Below are positions 1 to 7,313 of a stretch of DNA of 11,415 bases, in pieces. The position numbers and the translations under genes were made by a program. The DNA comes from Candidatus Bipolaricaulota bacterium. Its GTDB lineage: Bacteria; Bipolaricaulota; Bipolaricaulia; Bipolaricaulales; Bipolaricaulaceae. Every line of letters begins with the position of its first letter. Position 1 is the stretch's first letter. The notes under the pieces are model-generated. The model was not told the origin of the DNA, did not search any database, and saw only the letters and a list, made by a program, of their open reading frames with translations. Location: contig JAGGWU010000049.1 of the NCBI GenBank assembly GCA_021163465.1, forward strand, positions 1 through 11,415, written 5' to 3'.

Positions 1-1
1 G

Positions 2-1171
2 GGCGGGGTGGGCTTCGACATCAATTGCGGGGTGCGGGTACTCGTCACCCCGCTCCACCGGGACGACATCGAGGCCAAGAAGGAGGAGGTGGCGGACAAG
101 CTCTTCCACCACATCCCCGCGGGCCTCGGCTCTGAGGGGGAGCTGCGCCTGAGCGTGGAGGGGATCGACGAAGTGCTAAAGAAGGGAGCCTACTTCGCCC
201 TGGAGCGCGGGTATGGTCTCCCCGAGGACCTGGAGTACACCGAGGAGGGGGGACGCATGGAGGGGGCCGATCCCGCCGCGGTCTCCCTCAAGGCGAAACA
301 GCGCCAGTTCAAGCAAGTGGGGACCCTGGGATCGGGCAACCACTACCTCGAGGTCCAGTACGTGGAGGAGATCTACGATGAGAAGGCGGCGGCCGCTTAC
401 GGGATCGAGGTGGACCAGGTACTTGTGGCCATCCACTGCGGCTCCCGGGCCCTGGGGCACCAGATCGGCCAGGATTACCTGAAGGACCTGGAGAAGGCCT
501 CCCGCAAATACGGGATCCCCATCCGGGAACGGGAGCTCGTGTGTGCCCCCATTAAGTCCCCCGAAGGGCAGCGGTACCTTTCCGCGGTATTCGCGGGGAT
601 AAACTGCGCCTTCGCCAACCGCCAGGTGATAGCGCACCTGGTGCGGGAGGTCCTCTGTCCTTTGTTCGGGCTCAAACCCTCAGATATCAGGACCCTCTAT
701 GATGTGGGACACAACAACGTGAAGTTCGAGCGCCACCGGGTGAACGGCGAGGAGCGGGAAGTCCTCGTGCACCGCAAGGGTTCCACCCGCGCCTTCGGCC
801 CTGGCCGGCCCGAGAACCCACCCAAGTACCGGGAGGTGGGACATCCCATCTTCGTGGGCGGCACCATGGGCACCTCTTCTTACATCCTGCGGGGAACTGA
901 AATCGGGATGCAAAAGGTGTTCGGCTCGGGGGTCCACGGCGCCGGCCGTGCCATGTCCCGGGCCCAGGCCAAGAAGAAGTGGCGGGGGGAGAAGATCATC
1001 CAGGATCTACGGGGAAAGGGGATTATCGTCCGAGCCCACTCCTACGCCGGGGCGGCGGAGGAGGCGCCGCTTGCCTACAAGGACGTGGATCTCGTGGTGG
1101 AAGCCGCGGTGGGGGCCAAGCTCAACGCCAAGGTGGCCAAGGTAAGGCCCATGGTGTGCATCAAAGGTTAG
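2..1171 (+). CDS. rtcB: RtcB RNA-splicing ligase, 5'-truncated by window edge
   Basis: RtcB is the GTP- and Mn2+-dependent ligase that joins RNA 2',3'-cyclic-phosphate or 3'-phosphate ends to 5'-OH ends in RNA repair or tRNA splicing. The frame is open at the first base, so the start lies upstream. Numbering from the GTG at position 8, the family's metal and nucleotide residues are all visible: DINC (Cys7), GSGNH (His112), HCGSR (His143), DVGHNN (His235), the guanylylated histidine in VHGAGR (His310), and a C-terminal IKG whose lysine contacts GMP. Spacing to the Pyrococcus enzyme is constant (about 91-94 residues), which indicates that about 90 N-terminal residues are missing and that there is no intein in the visible part. 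No archease gene is visible. All catalytic positions look intact, so the gene is probably functional. Confidence 0.95.
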   Translation, partial: GGVGFDINCGVRVLVTPLHRDDIEAKKEEVADKLFHHIPAGLGSEGELRLSVEGIDEVLKKGAYFALERGYGLPEDLEYTEEGGRMEGADPAAVSLKAKQRQFKQVGTLGSGNHYLEVQYVEEIYDEKAAAAYGIEVDQVLVAIHCGSRALGHQIGQDYLKDLEKASRKYGIPIRERELVCAPIKSPEGQRYLSAVFAGINCAFANRQVIAHLVREVLCPLFGLKPSDIRTLYDVGHNNVKFERHRVNGEEREVLVHRKGSTRAFGPGRPENPPKYREVGHPIFVGGTMGTSSYILRGTEIGMQKVFGSGVHGAGRAMSRAQAKKKWRGEKIIQDLRGKGIIVRAHSYAGAAEEAPLAYKDVDLVVEAAVGAKLNAKVAKVRPMVCIKG

Positions 1172-1192
1172 CGGAGCAAGGGGAACCGCGGT

Positions 1193-1220
1193 TTCCGGGG
1201 GTGTCCCGGAAGTGTGTTTC
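1193..1220 (+). terminator. Probable weak terminator after rtcB
   Basis: A perfect 7-bp inverted repeat (TTCCGGG at 1193-1199, CCCGGAA at 1205-1211) with a 5-base loop begins 21 bases after the rtcB stop. It is followed by the T-biased stretch GTGTGTTTC. The position fits a terminator for rtcB, but the T-tract is poor, so its efficiency is uncertain. A second, weaker 5-bp hairpin (AAGGC/GCCTT) lies at 1226-1240. Confidence 0.45.
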
Positions 1221-1255
1221 ACCTAAAGGCATAACGCCTTACCACAAAAACAGGA

Positions 1256-1503
1256 GAAGAGCGCTTCGGGAACAAACCCCGCGACCGGATCCCGGAGGGA
1301 TTCCTCACGGAGCTCAGGGACTTGCAAGGTACCTTAGCGGCCCATGCGGGAGGAGCACAGGCTCTATCTCCAGGGAGCATCCCACCAAACGGAACGGCTA
1401 CTACACCCGGGACTTCCTCACCTTGTTCGGCCCTTGGAAGACTCGAAAGTCCCCTCGGCAAGGGGAGAGGTTCGCCCCCGAGCTCCTTCCCTACCGCAGA
1501 CAC
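1256..1503 (+). pseudogene. Remnant of a Mutator/IS256-type transposase N-terminus
   Basis: No intact gene is present here, but protein-like segments continue from frame to frame. They are EERFGNKPRDRIPEGFLTEL (from 1256), then MREEHRLYLQ (from 1344), then NGYYTRDFLTLFGP...RFAPELLPYRRH (1393-1503). The last piece resembles the N-terminal region of Mutator/IS256-class transposases, where a glutamate-rich helix leads into 'NGYxxR.L.T.xGPLE..vPR.R.G.FxPxLLP.YRR'. At least two frameshifts separate the three segments. The DDE catalytic core, about 300 further residues, is absent. The match is from memory of the family pattern, so this is a probable rather than certain call. It sits between rtcB and a decayed VIT-VWA gene and marks an old insertion event. 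Confidence 0.5.
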
Positions 1504-1547
1504 CCGGGGCTGCCTTCCGGCTGCTGGAAGGAAGGATCCGCTGGAGG

Positions 1548-1625
1548 GTGATCGAGGTTTTTTCGGGGAGTCCCTCAAGCGTCGTCCTTGTGCTCGGGGT
1601 CGTGTTCGGGCTGGCCCAGGGGGGC
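1548..1625 (+). other. Signal-peptide-like coding trace, possibly the lost 5' end of the VIT-VWA gene
   Basis: From a GTG at 1548, with AAGGAAGG about 11 bases upstream, one frame reads a hydrophobic run ending in a plausible signal peptidase site (SSVVLVLGVVFGLAQG, 1578-1622). VIT-VWA proteins of this type are usually secreted and begin with such a peptide. This may be the original start of the broken gene downstream, which is now in a different frame. The intervening bases 1626-1851 show no recognisable protein in any frame. They include a local AT-rich patch (about 1780-1815) unlike the neighbouring genes. Confidence 0.3.
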
Positions 1626-1851
1626 CGCCGGGAGGAGGTTCTAAGAGGCTGCGGTTGGGATGCATATAGTTATGGGGCTCCCCACGGAGGTCTACGTGGA
1701 CCACCTCTTCACCTTTCCCATCCACGAGAAGGAACCGGGGCGGTGCTCTTCTTGGGCCAGGTCACAAGCCCTTCGGCCGAAAAAAACGGAGCATTTGTTG
1801 GCAAAAATTTGTCGTAACTGGATCCGATGGTCCGAGGTCCCTGGTACGGGG

Positions 1852-3564
1852 AGCCCGCGCCATGACCTCCTGACCGCGACCGTGGAGTTCCGCAACGACC
1901 ACCCCTTCCCCGTGGAGGGGACCTATGTCTTCCCGCTTCCGTCCGGGGCGGTGGTGCAGGGGTTCACCCTGTGGGTGGACGGCCGGTCGAAGGGAAGGTG
2001 CTCCCCGCGGATCGCGCCCGGGAGCTCTACCTAGACTACCTGCGCCGGCACCGGGATCCGGCCCTGCTGGAGTACGTGGGCCGGGATACGTTCCAGGCCC
2101 GGGTGTTCCCCATTCCCCCCGGCGGCACCCGGCGGATCGAGCTGGAGTACACCGAGCTCCTTACGCCCGAGGGCGGGATGTACTGCTACCGGTATGGACA
2201 CCGAGCGCTTCTCCTGCCGGCCGCTCGAGGAGGTAAGGATCGAGGTGGAGCTGGGCGGGAAGGCCCCGCTGGGGGCGGTCTACTCCCCCAGCCACAAGGT
2301 GGTGGTGCTGCGGCCGGAGCCCACCCGGGCCGCCGCCCGCTACATCCTGGAGCATTTGGGCGAGGGGGACCGGTTTGGGCTGATCGCCTTCAACGAGGAG
2401 GTGGACCGGCTCACGGAAGGCCTGGTGGAGGCCACCCCGGAGAGGGTCGCCGCCGCCGTGGCCGAGGAGGTGGAGAGGATCTATGCCGACGGTTGGACGA
2501 ACATCCACGGGGCGTTGCTTTCCGCCATGGAGTGGCTTTCCGCCTCCGAGTGGCCCAAGTACGTGATCTTCCTCACCGACGGCCTTCCCACCGCCGGGGA
2601 GACCGACACCGGCCGGATCGTCCGGGACGTCACGGCCGCTAACGCCGCCGGGGCGAGGCTCTTCGTCTTCGGAGTGGGCTACGACGTGGATCCCCAGCTC
2701 CTCGATCTCCTGGCCCAGAAGAACCGGGGCACCGCGAGCTACGTCACCCCCCAGAAGGACCTTGAAGGGGTGCTCACCTCCTTCTACGCCAAGATCGCCC
2801 AGCCCGCCCTCACCGACCTCTCCCTGGACGTCCAAGGGGTCGCCGTCTATGACCTCTACCCCCGCGAGCTCCCGGACCTCTTCTACGGGGCGCAACTCAC
2901 CCTGGTGGGGAGGTACACGGGCTCCGGGCCGGCCACCGTCGTCCTCCGGGGGATGAGGGACAATGCGGAGGAAACATACGCCTTGGAGGCAGAGTTCCCC
3001 GCCCTCGCGGAGGGGGCGGACTTCCTGTCGCGGCTCTGGGCCTCGCGCAAGATCGGCCACCTCCTTAAGCGGATCATCCTGGAGGGGGAGTCCGAGGAGC
3101 TGGTGGAGCAGATCGTCGAGCTCGGTACCCGCTACGGGATCGCTACCCCCTACACCTCGTTCCTCGTGGAGGAGGCGGCCCCACCTCCGCCCGCGACGGT
3201 GCAAGTGGTGCCCGCTCCTCCCCTCGCCTCGAGAGCCGTCCCCCTGGCCAGATCCGCCCAGCAGTTGGCCACCGCCGAGGCCCCCGAGATCTCGGAGGGG
3301 GTCAAGGAGGTAGCCGGCCGGGTTTTCCTGTTCGTGGACGGGGTCTGGCAGGAGAGCACCTACGAGGAGGGCACCGAGACCCTGGACATCCAGTACCTGA
3401 GTGATGCTTACTTCCAGCTCCTCTCCGAGTTCCCCGAGCTCGGGCCCATCCTCGCTTTGGGGGAGGAAGTCATCTTCCGGCTGGAGGAGAAGTTCGTACA
3501 CGTGGGCTCCACCGGTCTCACCGAGCTTTCCCCCGAGCTGATCGCCGAACTCAAGGGCGCTTAG
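1852..3564 (+). pseudogene. VIT-VWA (inter-alpha-trypsin inhibitor heavy chain-like) protein, broken
   Basis: The gene reads through three frames. The VIT domain starts in one frame (1861-1985; FRNDHPFPVEGTYVFPLPSG), moves to a second (about 1986-2195; ADRARELYLDYL, RDPALLEYVGRDTFQARVFP) and returns to the first at about 2194 (DTERFSCRPLEEVRIEVEL). From there it stays open for 456 codons to the stop at 3564. The VWA part keeps TNIHGAL and FLTDGLPT, the second and third MIDAS elements. The first element, DxSxS, is missing: the VIT C-terminus (YSPSHKVVVLR) runs straight into RAAARYILEHLGEGDRF near 2312-2330, so roughly 90-110 residues expected for the family are gone. After the VWA come PYTSFLVEE, a proline-rich linker and a C-terminal domain typical of secreted VIT-VWA proteins. 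Metal-dependent ligand binding should be lost. Continued openness and normal codon bias suggest recent decay. A truncated product from ATG 2194 is possible, but no good ribosome-binding site precedes it. Confidence 0.8.
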
Positions 3565-3701
3565 GTGCTTATCCCTTTTTGCCCGCTGGTTTTCCCGGCT
3601 GGTCCTTAGTTTGAAGCGGAACGCCTCCGGCGAGGTCCACGTTCCCCGCTTGTGGGAGGGGGGAGGATGGTACATGCTTGGGACGTGCGAAGGAGTGAGA
3701 A

Positions 3702-4544
3702 ATGAAGAAGACTGGGCCGGTGGAGATCGTGAAACCCAAGAACTTGTTCGAAGCGGTGGAGTACGTGCGGGAGGGGGGGATGCCCCTCGCCGGGGGTACG
3801 GACGTTTTCGTGCGCATTCGCCGGGGTTTTTGGGACCCCCCGTTCTTGGTCTACATCGGCGAGCTCCCGGAGCTCCGGGGGGTCGAGATCCGCGACGACG
3901 GCGCTGAGGTGGGGGCGGCGGTCACCCACGCCGAGCTCCTCCGCTCGGAGCTCTCCCGGCGCCTGCCGATTTTCAAGTTGGTACTGGAAAAATTGGGGGC
4001 GCCGGCCATCCGGGAGATGGGGACCATCGGGGGGAACGTAGCCAACGCCTCCCCCGCCGGCGACATCCTGATCCCCCTCTACCTCCTCGAGGCGCGGGTG
4101 AACCTCGTGGGCCCCGATGGCGAGCGATCCCTCCCCGTCGAGGAGTTCGTCCTCGGGCCGGGGAAGACCGCCCTGGAGAGGGGGGAGCTCATAAAGAGCT
4201 TCTGGATCCCCTTCCCGGAGGGGAAGCCCAGGGCGTACTTCCACAAGGTGGGCCGGCGGCGCGCCCTCTACATCGCGGTGCTTTCCCTGGGGGCCCTCCT
4301 CTGGCTCGAGGGGGACGTGATCCGGGAGGCGCGGCTCGCCCTGGGGGCGGTGGCGCCCACGGTGGTGCGTCCCCGGGGGGTGGAGGCGAAGCTCCGGGGC
4401 CGGAGGCTCTCCCGTGAGGACCTGGAGCCCTTATGCGCGGAGCTTTCTGCGGCCACGAGCCCCATCACCGACGTGCGCGGTCCCGACTGGTACCGCCGCG
4501 AGGCCGCCGGAAGGCTCCTCCTTGGGCTGCTCCGGCTGCGTTGA
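3702..4544 (+). CDS. FAD-binding (medium) subunit of a xanthine dehydrogenase/CO dehydrogenase-family molybdoenzyme
   Basis: This 280-residue protein matches the flavin subunit (CoxM/CutM/XdhB class) that passes electrons between the 2Fe-2S subunit and FAD in molybdenum hydroxylases. The two FAD pyrophosphate-binding motifs are present: AGGTD at residues 30-34 and TIGGN at 108-112, followed by NASPAGDILIPL. The C-terminal subdomain has the usual FHKVGRRRALYIA and ALGAVAPTVVR segments. Length is normal for the family. AAGGAG lies about 7 bases before the ATG and supports this start. No molybdopterin large subunit or ferredoxin-like small subunit lies next to it. The upstream neighbour is a pseudogene and the downstream stretch is a transposase remnant, so the partners are elsewhere or were lost. 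Substrate cannot be inferred. The cytoplasmic location and FAD binding are secure from the motifs. Confidence 0.9.
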   Translation: MKKTGPVEIVKPKNLFEAVEYVREGGMPLAGGTDVFVRIRRGFWDPPFLVYIGELPELRGVEIRDDGAEVGAAVTHAELLRSELSRRLPIFKLVLEKLGAPAIREMGTIGGNVANASPAGDILIPLYLLEARVNLVGPDGERSLPVEEFVLGPGKTALERGELIKSFWIPFPEGKPRAYFHKVGRRRALYIAVLSLGALLWLEGDVIREARLALGAVAPTVVRPRGVEAKLRGRRLSREDLEPLCAELSAATSPITDVRGPDWYRREAAGRLLLGLLRLR

Positions 4545-4590
4545 GGATTCAAACCCGGGCCCCTTTTGCCGCCGGGGTAAACGCGAAAGG

Positions 4591-4653
4591 ATGGCTTACA
4601 ACTTCATCGGTTGCGAACGGGACTGGCTTCCGGAAGGGCATCGGGTGCGGTTC
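4591..4653 (+). pseudogene. Short remnant resembling the start of an IS1182-type transposase
   Basis: From ATG 4591 the sequence reads MAYNFIGCERDWLPEGHRVR. IS1182-family transposases typically begin MAYNF(I/L).C.RDQ...(M/L)PPSLR(E/D)WLPE(G/D)HL.WF. Here the two halves, MAYNFI.C.RD and DWLPEGH, are joined directly, as if about 10-12 codons between two similar 'RD' codon pairs had been deleted. Beyond residue 21 the resemblance fades although the frame stays open to about 4869. The rest of 4545-4786, between the converging flavin-subunit and solute-binding genes, shows no gene, and I found no convincing terminator for either. Confidence 0.5.
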
Positions 4654-4786
4654 ACCCCGGTTGCGACTGCGTTACTGCACCCGGGTCCGCTCCCCCGGAG
4701 GATCGAGGGGGGCCTGTCGAAGGAACGTGATACCCAGGTGATCGCCGGGGGCAAGGTCCCGATCGCAAGGCTTTGGCAACAGGCCC

Positions 4787-6277
4787 TTAACCGGACGAGA
4801 CGTGGGCGAGATCCAGGACGTAGAGGGGATAAACCGCCAGGCCTTCCACGCCGGCCCGGGCGGCGATGATGCGGTGGGGATCCTGGATGAAGTAGTTCAC
4901 CACCTCCTCGGCGATGATCCGCTGCGCCCGCGCGTAGATCTCCCGGCGCCGCTCGGGATCCATGCAGGTCTTCCCTTCCTCCAAGAGCCGCTCGAGCTCC
5001 TCGTTTCGCCACCCGCGGCGAAAGTAGTAATCCGGACGCTCCGCCCCGTAGCCTGTGAGCATGAGCGCGGGATCCAGCCGCCCTACGTGGCCGATCACGG
5101 TGAGGTCGTAGTCCGCCTGGGCGTAGACCCGCTCAAGCCAGGTTCCCCAATCCACCAGCTGGATCGAGGCCTCGATTCCCACCGCGGCGAGCATGGCGGC
5201 GATGAGTTCCCCGGTTCGTACGTGAAACTCGTAGTTGGAAGGAAGGGTCATGGTGGTCTCGAACCCATTTGGGTAGCCCGCCTCGGCCAAAAGCTCCCGA
5301 GCCCGCTCGGGGTTATAGGGATAAAGCTCGGTAAGGTCCACGTAATAGGGCATCCCCGGGGTGAGGTGGCTTCCGATGGGGGTGCCGAACCCAAGGGATA
5401 CAAGCTCGATGATCTTTTTCCGGTCGATGGCGTGGGCGATGGCCTGCCGCACCATAAGGCGATCGAACGGCGGCCGGGAGTTGTTGATGGCCAGGATCTG
5501 CACCAGGTTCATGGGCCCGGAGATCACGGTGAAGTCCGGGTCCTTTTGGAGTTCCACCGCAAGCTGTGGCGGAACGTCCACCGCTACATCCACATCCCCC
5601 GCCCGCAACGCCAGGACCCTGGCGGCATCATCGGGGATGAACCTGAACGTGACACGGTCGAGCGAAGGAACCCCCGGGAGGTAATAGTGGGGGTTCCGCT
5701 CGAGGACGATCCGATCCCCGGGCCTCCATTCCTCAAACCGGAAGGGCCCGGTTCCTACGGGACATTCTCCAAGAGGCCTTCCCGTGCGCGGCTTTACCGG
5801 GACGATGGCCGAATCCGCTTGGGCCAGCACCGCCAGGAAGTACGGGACCGGCCGCATGAGCAGGAACCGGACCGTCCGGGCGTCCACGGCCTCCACTTCA
5901 GCGATGTCGGCGAAGTATTCGGGGTGTGGGTTGAGGCTTTCCGGGGCCATGGCCCGCAGAAAGGACTCCCTCACCGCCACAGCGTCACACGGGGTCCCAT
6001 CGTGGAAGACCACCCCCTCCCGGAGGTGGAAGGTCCATACCAGGCCATCCCCGGAAACCTCCCATGACTCCGCGATCTGTGGATGGAACTCCCCGTTCTC
6101 TCCCACCTGTACCAAGCACTCGTAGAGATTGTGATGAAGGATGAGATCTATCGCCGCCGCGGGATCGCTGGTGAGGTCCAAGGTCGGGGGCTCGGTGGAG
6201 ACGGCCACCGTCAGCTCCCCTGCCCCCCCAAGGAACGCGAGGGAACACAAAGCGAAGACAAGCCATAACTTACGCAC
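4787..6277 (-). CDS. ABC transporter periplasmic solute-binding protein, family 5 (peptide/nickel type)
   Basis: This is an extracellular binding protein of the SBP_bac_5 (DppA/OppA) family, which captures peptides or similar solutes for an ABC importer. The preferred start is the GTG at 6277 (496 residues). It follows AGGAGGTGA and directly begins a signal peptide: positive RK, a hydrophobic core (LWLVFALCSLAFL) and a probable signal peptidase I site around GGAG/E. The lone cysteine lies within the hydrophobic core, so a lipoprotein is unlikely. Family hallmarks follow: TEPPTLD, AESWEVSGDGLVWTFHLREG, GTGPFRFEEW and NPERARELLAEAGYPNGFE. No permease or ATPase genes are adjacent, so it is an orphan binding protein in this window. 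An in-frame ATG at 6328 would put 17 extra residues before the signal peptide and lies upstream of the ribosome-binding site, so it is unlikely. Ligand is not predictable from the sequence. Confidence 0.9.
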   Translation of the reverse strand: MRKLWLVFALCSLAFLGGAGELTVAVSTEPPTLDLTSDPAAAIDLILHHNLYECLVQVGENGEFHPQIAESWEVSGDGLVWTFHLREGVVFHDGTPCDAVAVRESFLRAMAPESLNPHPEYFADIAEVEAVDARTVRFLLMRPVPYFLAVLAQADSAIVPVKPRTGRPLGECPVGTGPFRFEEWRPGDRIVLERNPHYYLPGVPSLDRVTFRFIPDDAARVLALRAGDVDVAVDVPPQLAVELQKDPDFTVISGPMNLVQILAINNSRPPFDRLMVRQAIAHAIDRKKIIELVSLGFGTPIGSHLTPGMPYYVDLTELYPYNPERARELLAEAGYPNGFETTMTLPSNYEFHVRTGELIAAMLAAVGIEASIQLVDWGTWLERVYAQADYDLTVIGHVGRLDPALMLTGYGAERPDYYFRRGWRNEELERLLEEGKTCMDPERRREIYARAQRIIAEEVVNYFIQDPHRIIAARAGVEGLAVYPLYVLDLAHVSSG

Positions 6278-6311
6278 CGGAGTGTCACCTCCTTGCCGGA
6301 GTGTCACCTCC
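6277..6311 (-). repeat. Duplicated ribosome-binding element in the leader of the solute-binding protein gene
   Basis: The 16-base unit CCGGAGTGTCACCTCC (plus strand) occurs exactly twice, at 6277-6292 and 6296-6311, separated by TTG (19-base period). On the minus strand each copy reads GGAGGTGACACTCCGG, so each carries a Shine-Dalgarno core. The copy nearer the gene supplies the working site and the first base of the GTG start. Each unit also has ends that could pair (GGAG/CTCC), giving a short hairpin over the Shine-Dalgarno. It may be a simple tandem duplication, a repressor operator pair or a translation control element. Confidence 0.85.
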
Positions 6312-6326
6312 GCCGGGTTTGCTGCC

Positions 6327-6355
6327 ATTTTAGGGGATGCGGTATGGCCTTTCAG
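6327..6355 (-). promoter_or_regulatory. Predicted sigma-70-type promoter for the solute-binding protein
   Basis: On the minus strand CTGAAA (6355-6350; 4 of 6 to TTGACA) and TAAAAT (6332-6327; 5 of 6 to TATAAT) are separated by exactly 17 bases. Transcription would begin near 6320, so both copies of the duplicated leader element would lie in the mRNA 5' end, just before the GTG start. Confidence 0.5.
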
Positions 6356-6371
6356 GTTTCTAGCAGGGGAT

Positions 6372-6377
6372 TAGAAT
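6372..6377 (+). promoter_or_regulatory. Possible -10 box for the lipoate operon
   Basis: TAGAAT (5 of 6 to TATAAT) lies 22 bases before the TTG start of the first operon gene. No convincing -35 element is found 16-18 bases upstream, and the region overlaps the divergent promoter. The 122-base gap between the two divergent start codons must hold the operon's control unless it is read from further upstream. Confidence 0.25.
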
Positions 6378-6386
6378 GGTAATCCG

Positions 6387-6396
6387 AAAGGAGGTG
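6387..6396 (+). promoter_or_regulatory. Strong ribosome-binding site that fixes a TTG start
   Basis: AAAGGAGGTG is a near-perfect anti-16S match. The GGAGG core ends 5 bases before TTG 6400. The in-frame ATG at 6376 lies upstream of this site, so it would not use it. Confidence 0.75.
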
Positions 6397-6399
6397 GCA

Positions 6400-6645
6400 T
6401 TGGCCGACATCGTGGTTCCTCCGTTGGGGGAAGTGGAGGAGGTGCGGGTGGTGCGGTGGCTCCACGAGGTGGGGGATGAGGTCCAGGCCGGCGAGGCCGT
6501 GGCCGAAGTGGAGTCACAGAAGGCCACCTTCGTCATCGAGGCCCCCGTCGCGGGGAAGCTCTTTGCCATCCTGGTTCCCGAGGGGAGGGCCGCGGCACCG
6601 GGGGAGGTGATCGGGAAGATCCTCGAGCGGGAAGGGGAGCGATGA
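6400..6645 (+). CDS. Free-standing lipoyl-domain carrier protein
   Basis: This 81-residue protein is a single lipoyl domain of the type found at the N-terminus of 2-oxoacid dehydrogenase E2 subunits: ADIVVPPLGEVEEVRVVRWL, GDEVQAGE, then the lipoyl hairpin VESQKATFVIEAP. Lys41 is the predicted attachment lysine; the SQKA context is lipoyl-type, whereas biotin carriers have MKM. No linker, peripheral-subunit-binding or acyltransferase domain follows, because the protein stops after GEVIGKILEREGER. The TTG start is chosen from the strong ribosome-binding site and because homologous domains begin at this point. Its stop overlaps the lipB start (ATGA). Adjacent LipB, LipA and LplA-like genes imply that it is their substrate. 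It may act as a detached swinging arm for a dehydrogenase encoded elsewhere, as a lipoyl relay like GcvH, or as a lipoate-binding protein of another pathway. Confidence 0.88.
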   Translation: MADIVVPPLGEVEEVRVVRWLHEVGDEVQAGEAVAEVESQKATFVIEAPVAGKLFAILVPEGRAAAPGEVIGKILEREGER

Positions 6646-7313
6646 GAGAGGTATCTTGGGTTCCCCTGGGCCGGGTTCGTTTCGGGAAGGCCCTGGAACT
6701 CCAACGGCGTCTACATCACCTGCGACGCTACGGAAAGGTCCCGGATCTCGTGCTCTCATTGGAGCACGATCCTGTAATTACCTTGGGACGATCCGCCGAT
6801 CCCCGACACATCCTGGGGGATCCCGCGGCCCTCGTGGCCTCCGGAGTAGAGGTGGTGGAGGTGGAGCGGGGTGGGGACGTGAGCTACCATGGACCCGGGC
6901 AGCTCGTGCTCTACCCCATCTTGGACCTTCGCGGCTTCGAACGGAGCATCAAGTGGTACATCTGGGCCCTGGAGGAGGTGATGCTTCGGGTGGTGGCCAG
7001 CTATGGGATCCGCGCCGGGCGGCTCCCCGGTCGGCCCGGGATCTGGGTGGGAAAGGGGAAGCTCGGTGCGGTTGGGGTTTACGTGCGGAGTTGGGTCACC
7101 ATGCACGGACTCGCCTTGAACGTATCGCCCCAATTGGATCACTTCCGCTGGATCGTTCCCTGTGGGATCCACGGGGCGGAGGTCACCTCCATCGCCGCCC
7201 TGCTGGGGAGGGAGGTGCCGCTGGAGGAGGTCGATGAGCGGGCGCGGGATGCGTTCGCACATGTCTTCGGAGTCCGGGTGGCCCCGACGGATGTCGAGGT
7301 GGTGACGGAATGA
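6642..7313 (+). CDS. lipB: LipB, octanoyl-[ACP]:protein N-octanoyltransferase
   Basis: LipB moves an octanoyl group from acyl carrier protein to the lysine of lipoyl domains, the first step of de novo lipoate synthesis. The 223-residue protein has the family signature RGGDVSYHGPGQLVLYPI (residues 76-93), GIWVGKGKLGAVGVYV with the catalytic lysine at 140, MHGLALNV around His155, and the acyl-thioester cysteine in VPCGI (Cys174), followed by GAEVTSI. All catalytic residues are present. AGGGGAG lies just before the ATG, which overlaps the stop of the lipoyl-domain gene. The 3' end overlaps lipA by four bases (ATGA), so translation is probably coupled along the operon. The immediate upstream gene encodes a likely acceptor domain. 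Confidence 0.96.
   Translation: MREVSWVPLGRVRFGKALELQRRLHHLRRYGKVPDLVLSLEHDPVITLGRSADPRHILGDPAALVASGVEVVEVERGGDVSYHGPGQLVLYPILDLRGFERSIKWYIWALEEVMLRVVASYGIRAGRLPGRPGIWVGKGKLGAVGVYVRSWVTMHGLALNVSPQLDHFRWIVPCGIHGAEVTSIAALLGREVPLEEVDERARDAFAHVFGVRVAPTDVEVVTE

Noticed and set aside
176..637. Long open frames on the minus strand opposite rtcB (176-637) and opposite the VIT-VWA gene (2161-3675)
   Set aside because: They mirror a GC-rich coding strand, are rich in Gly, Pro, Leu and Arg without domains, and lie over recognisable proteins.
1772..1787. Palindrome TTCGGCCGAA followed by six A
   Set aside because: As a terminator it has A instead of T after the stem on the plus strand, and on the minus strand the T-run precedes the hairpin.
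2194..3564. Calling 2194-3564 a separate intact VWA gene
   Set aside because: Its first residues are the end of the VIT domain continued from another frame, it lacks the first MIDAS motif, and no proper ribosome-binding site precedes ATG 2194. A broken single gene explains it better.
4544..4578. GATTCAAACCCGGG-like sequence that resembles the T arm of a tRNA
   Set aside because: The flanking bases do not form the required 5-bp T stem and no acceptor or anticodon arm can be drawn.
4690..4712. Possible CCCCC/GGGGG hairpin between the converging genes as a two-way terminator
   Set aside because: The stem is only about 5 bp with a 10-base loop and no T-tract on either strand.
4802..6067. A 421-codon open frame on the plus strand across the solute-binding protein gene
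   Set aside because: It is the antisense shadow of a clear family 5 binding protein. Its sequence (many His-Gly-Asp-Pro) shows no domain, and no ribosome-binding site supports it.
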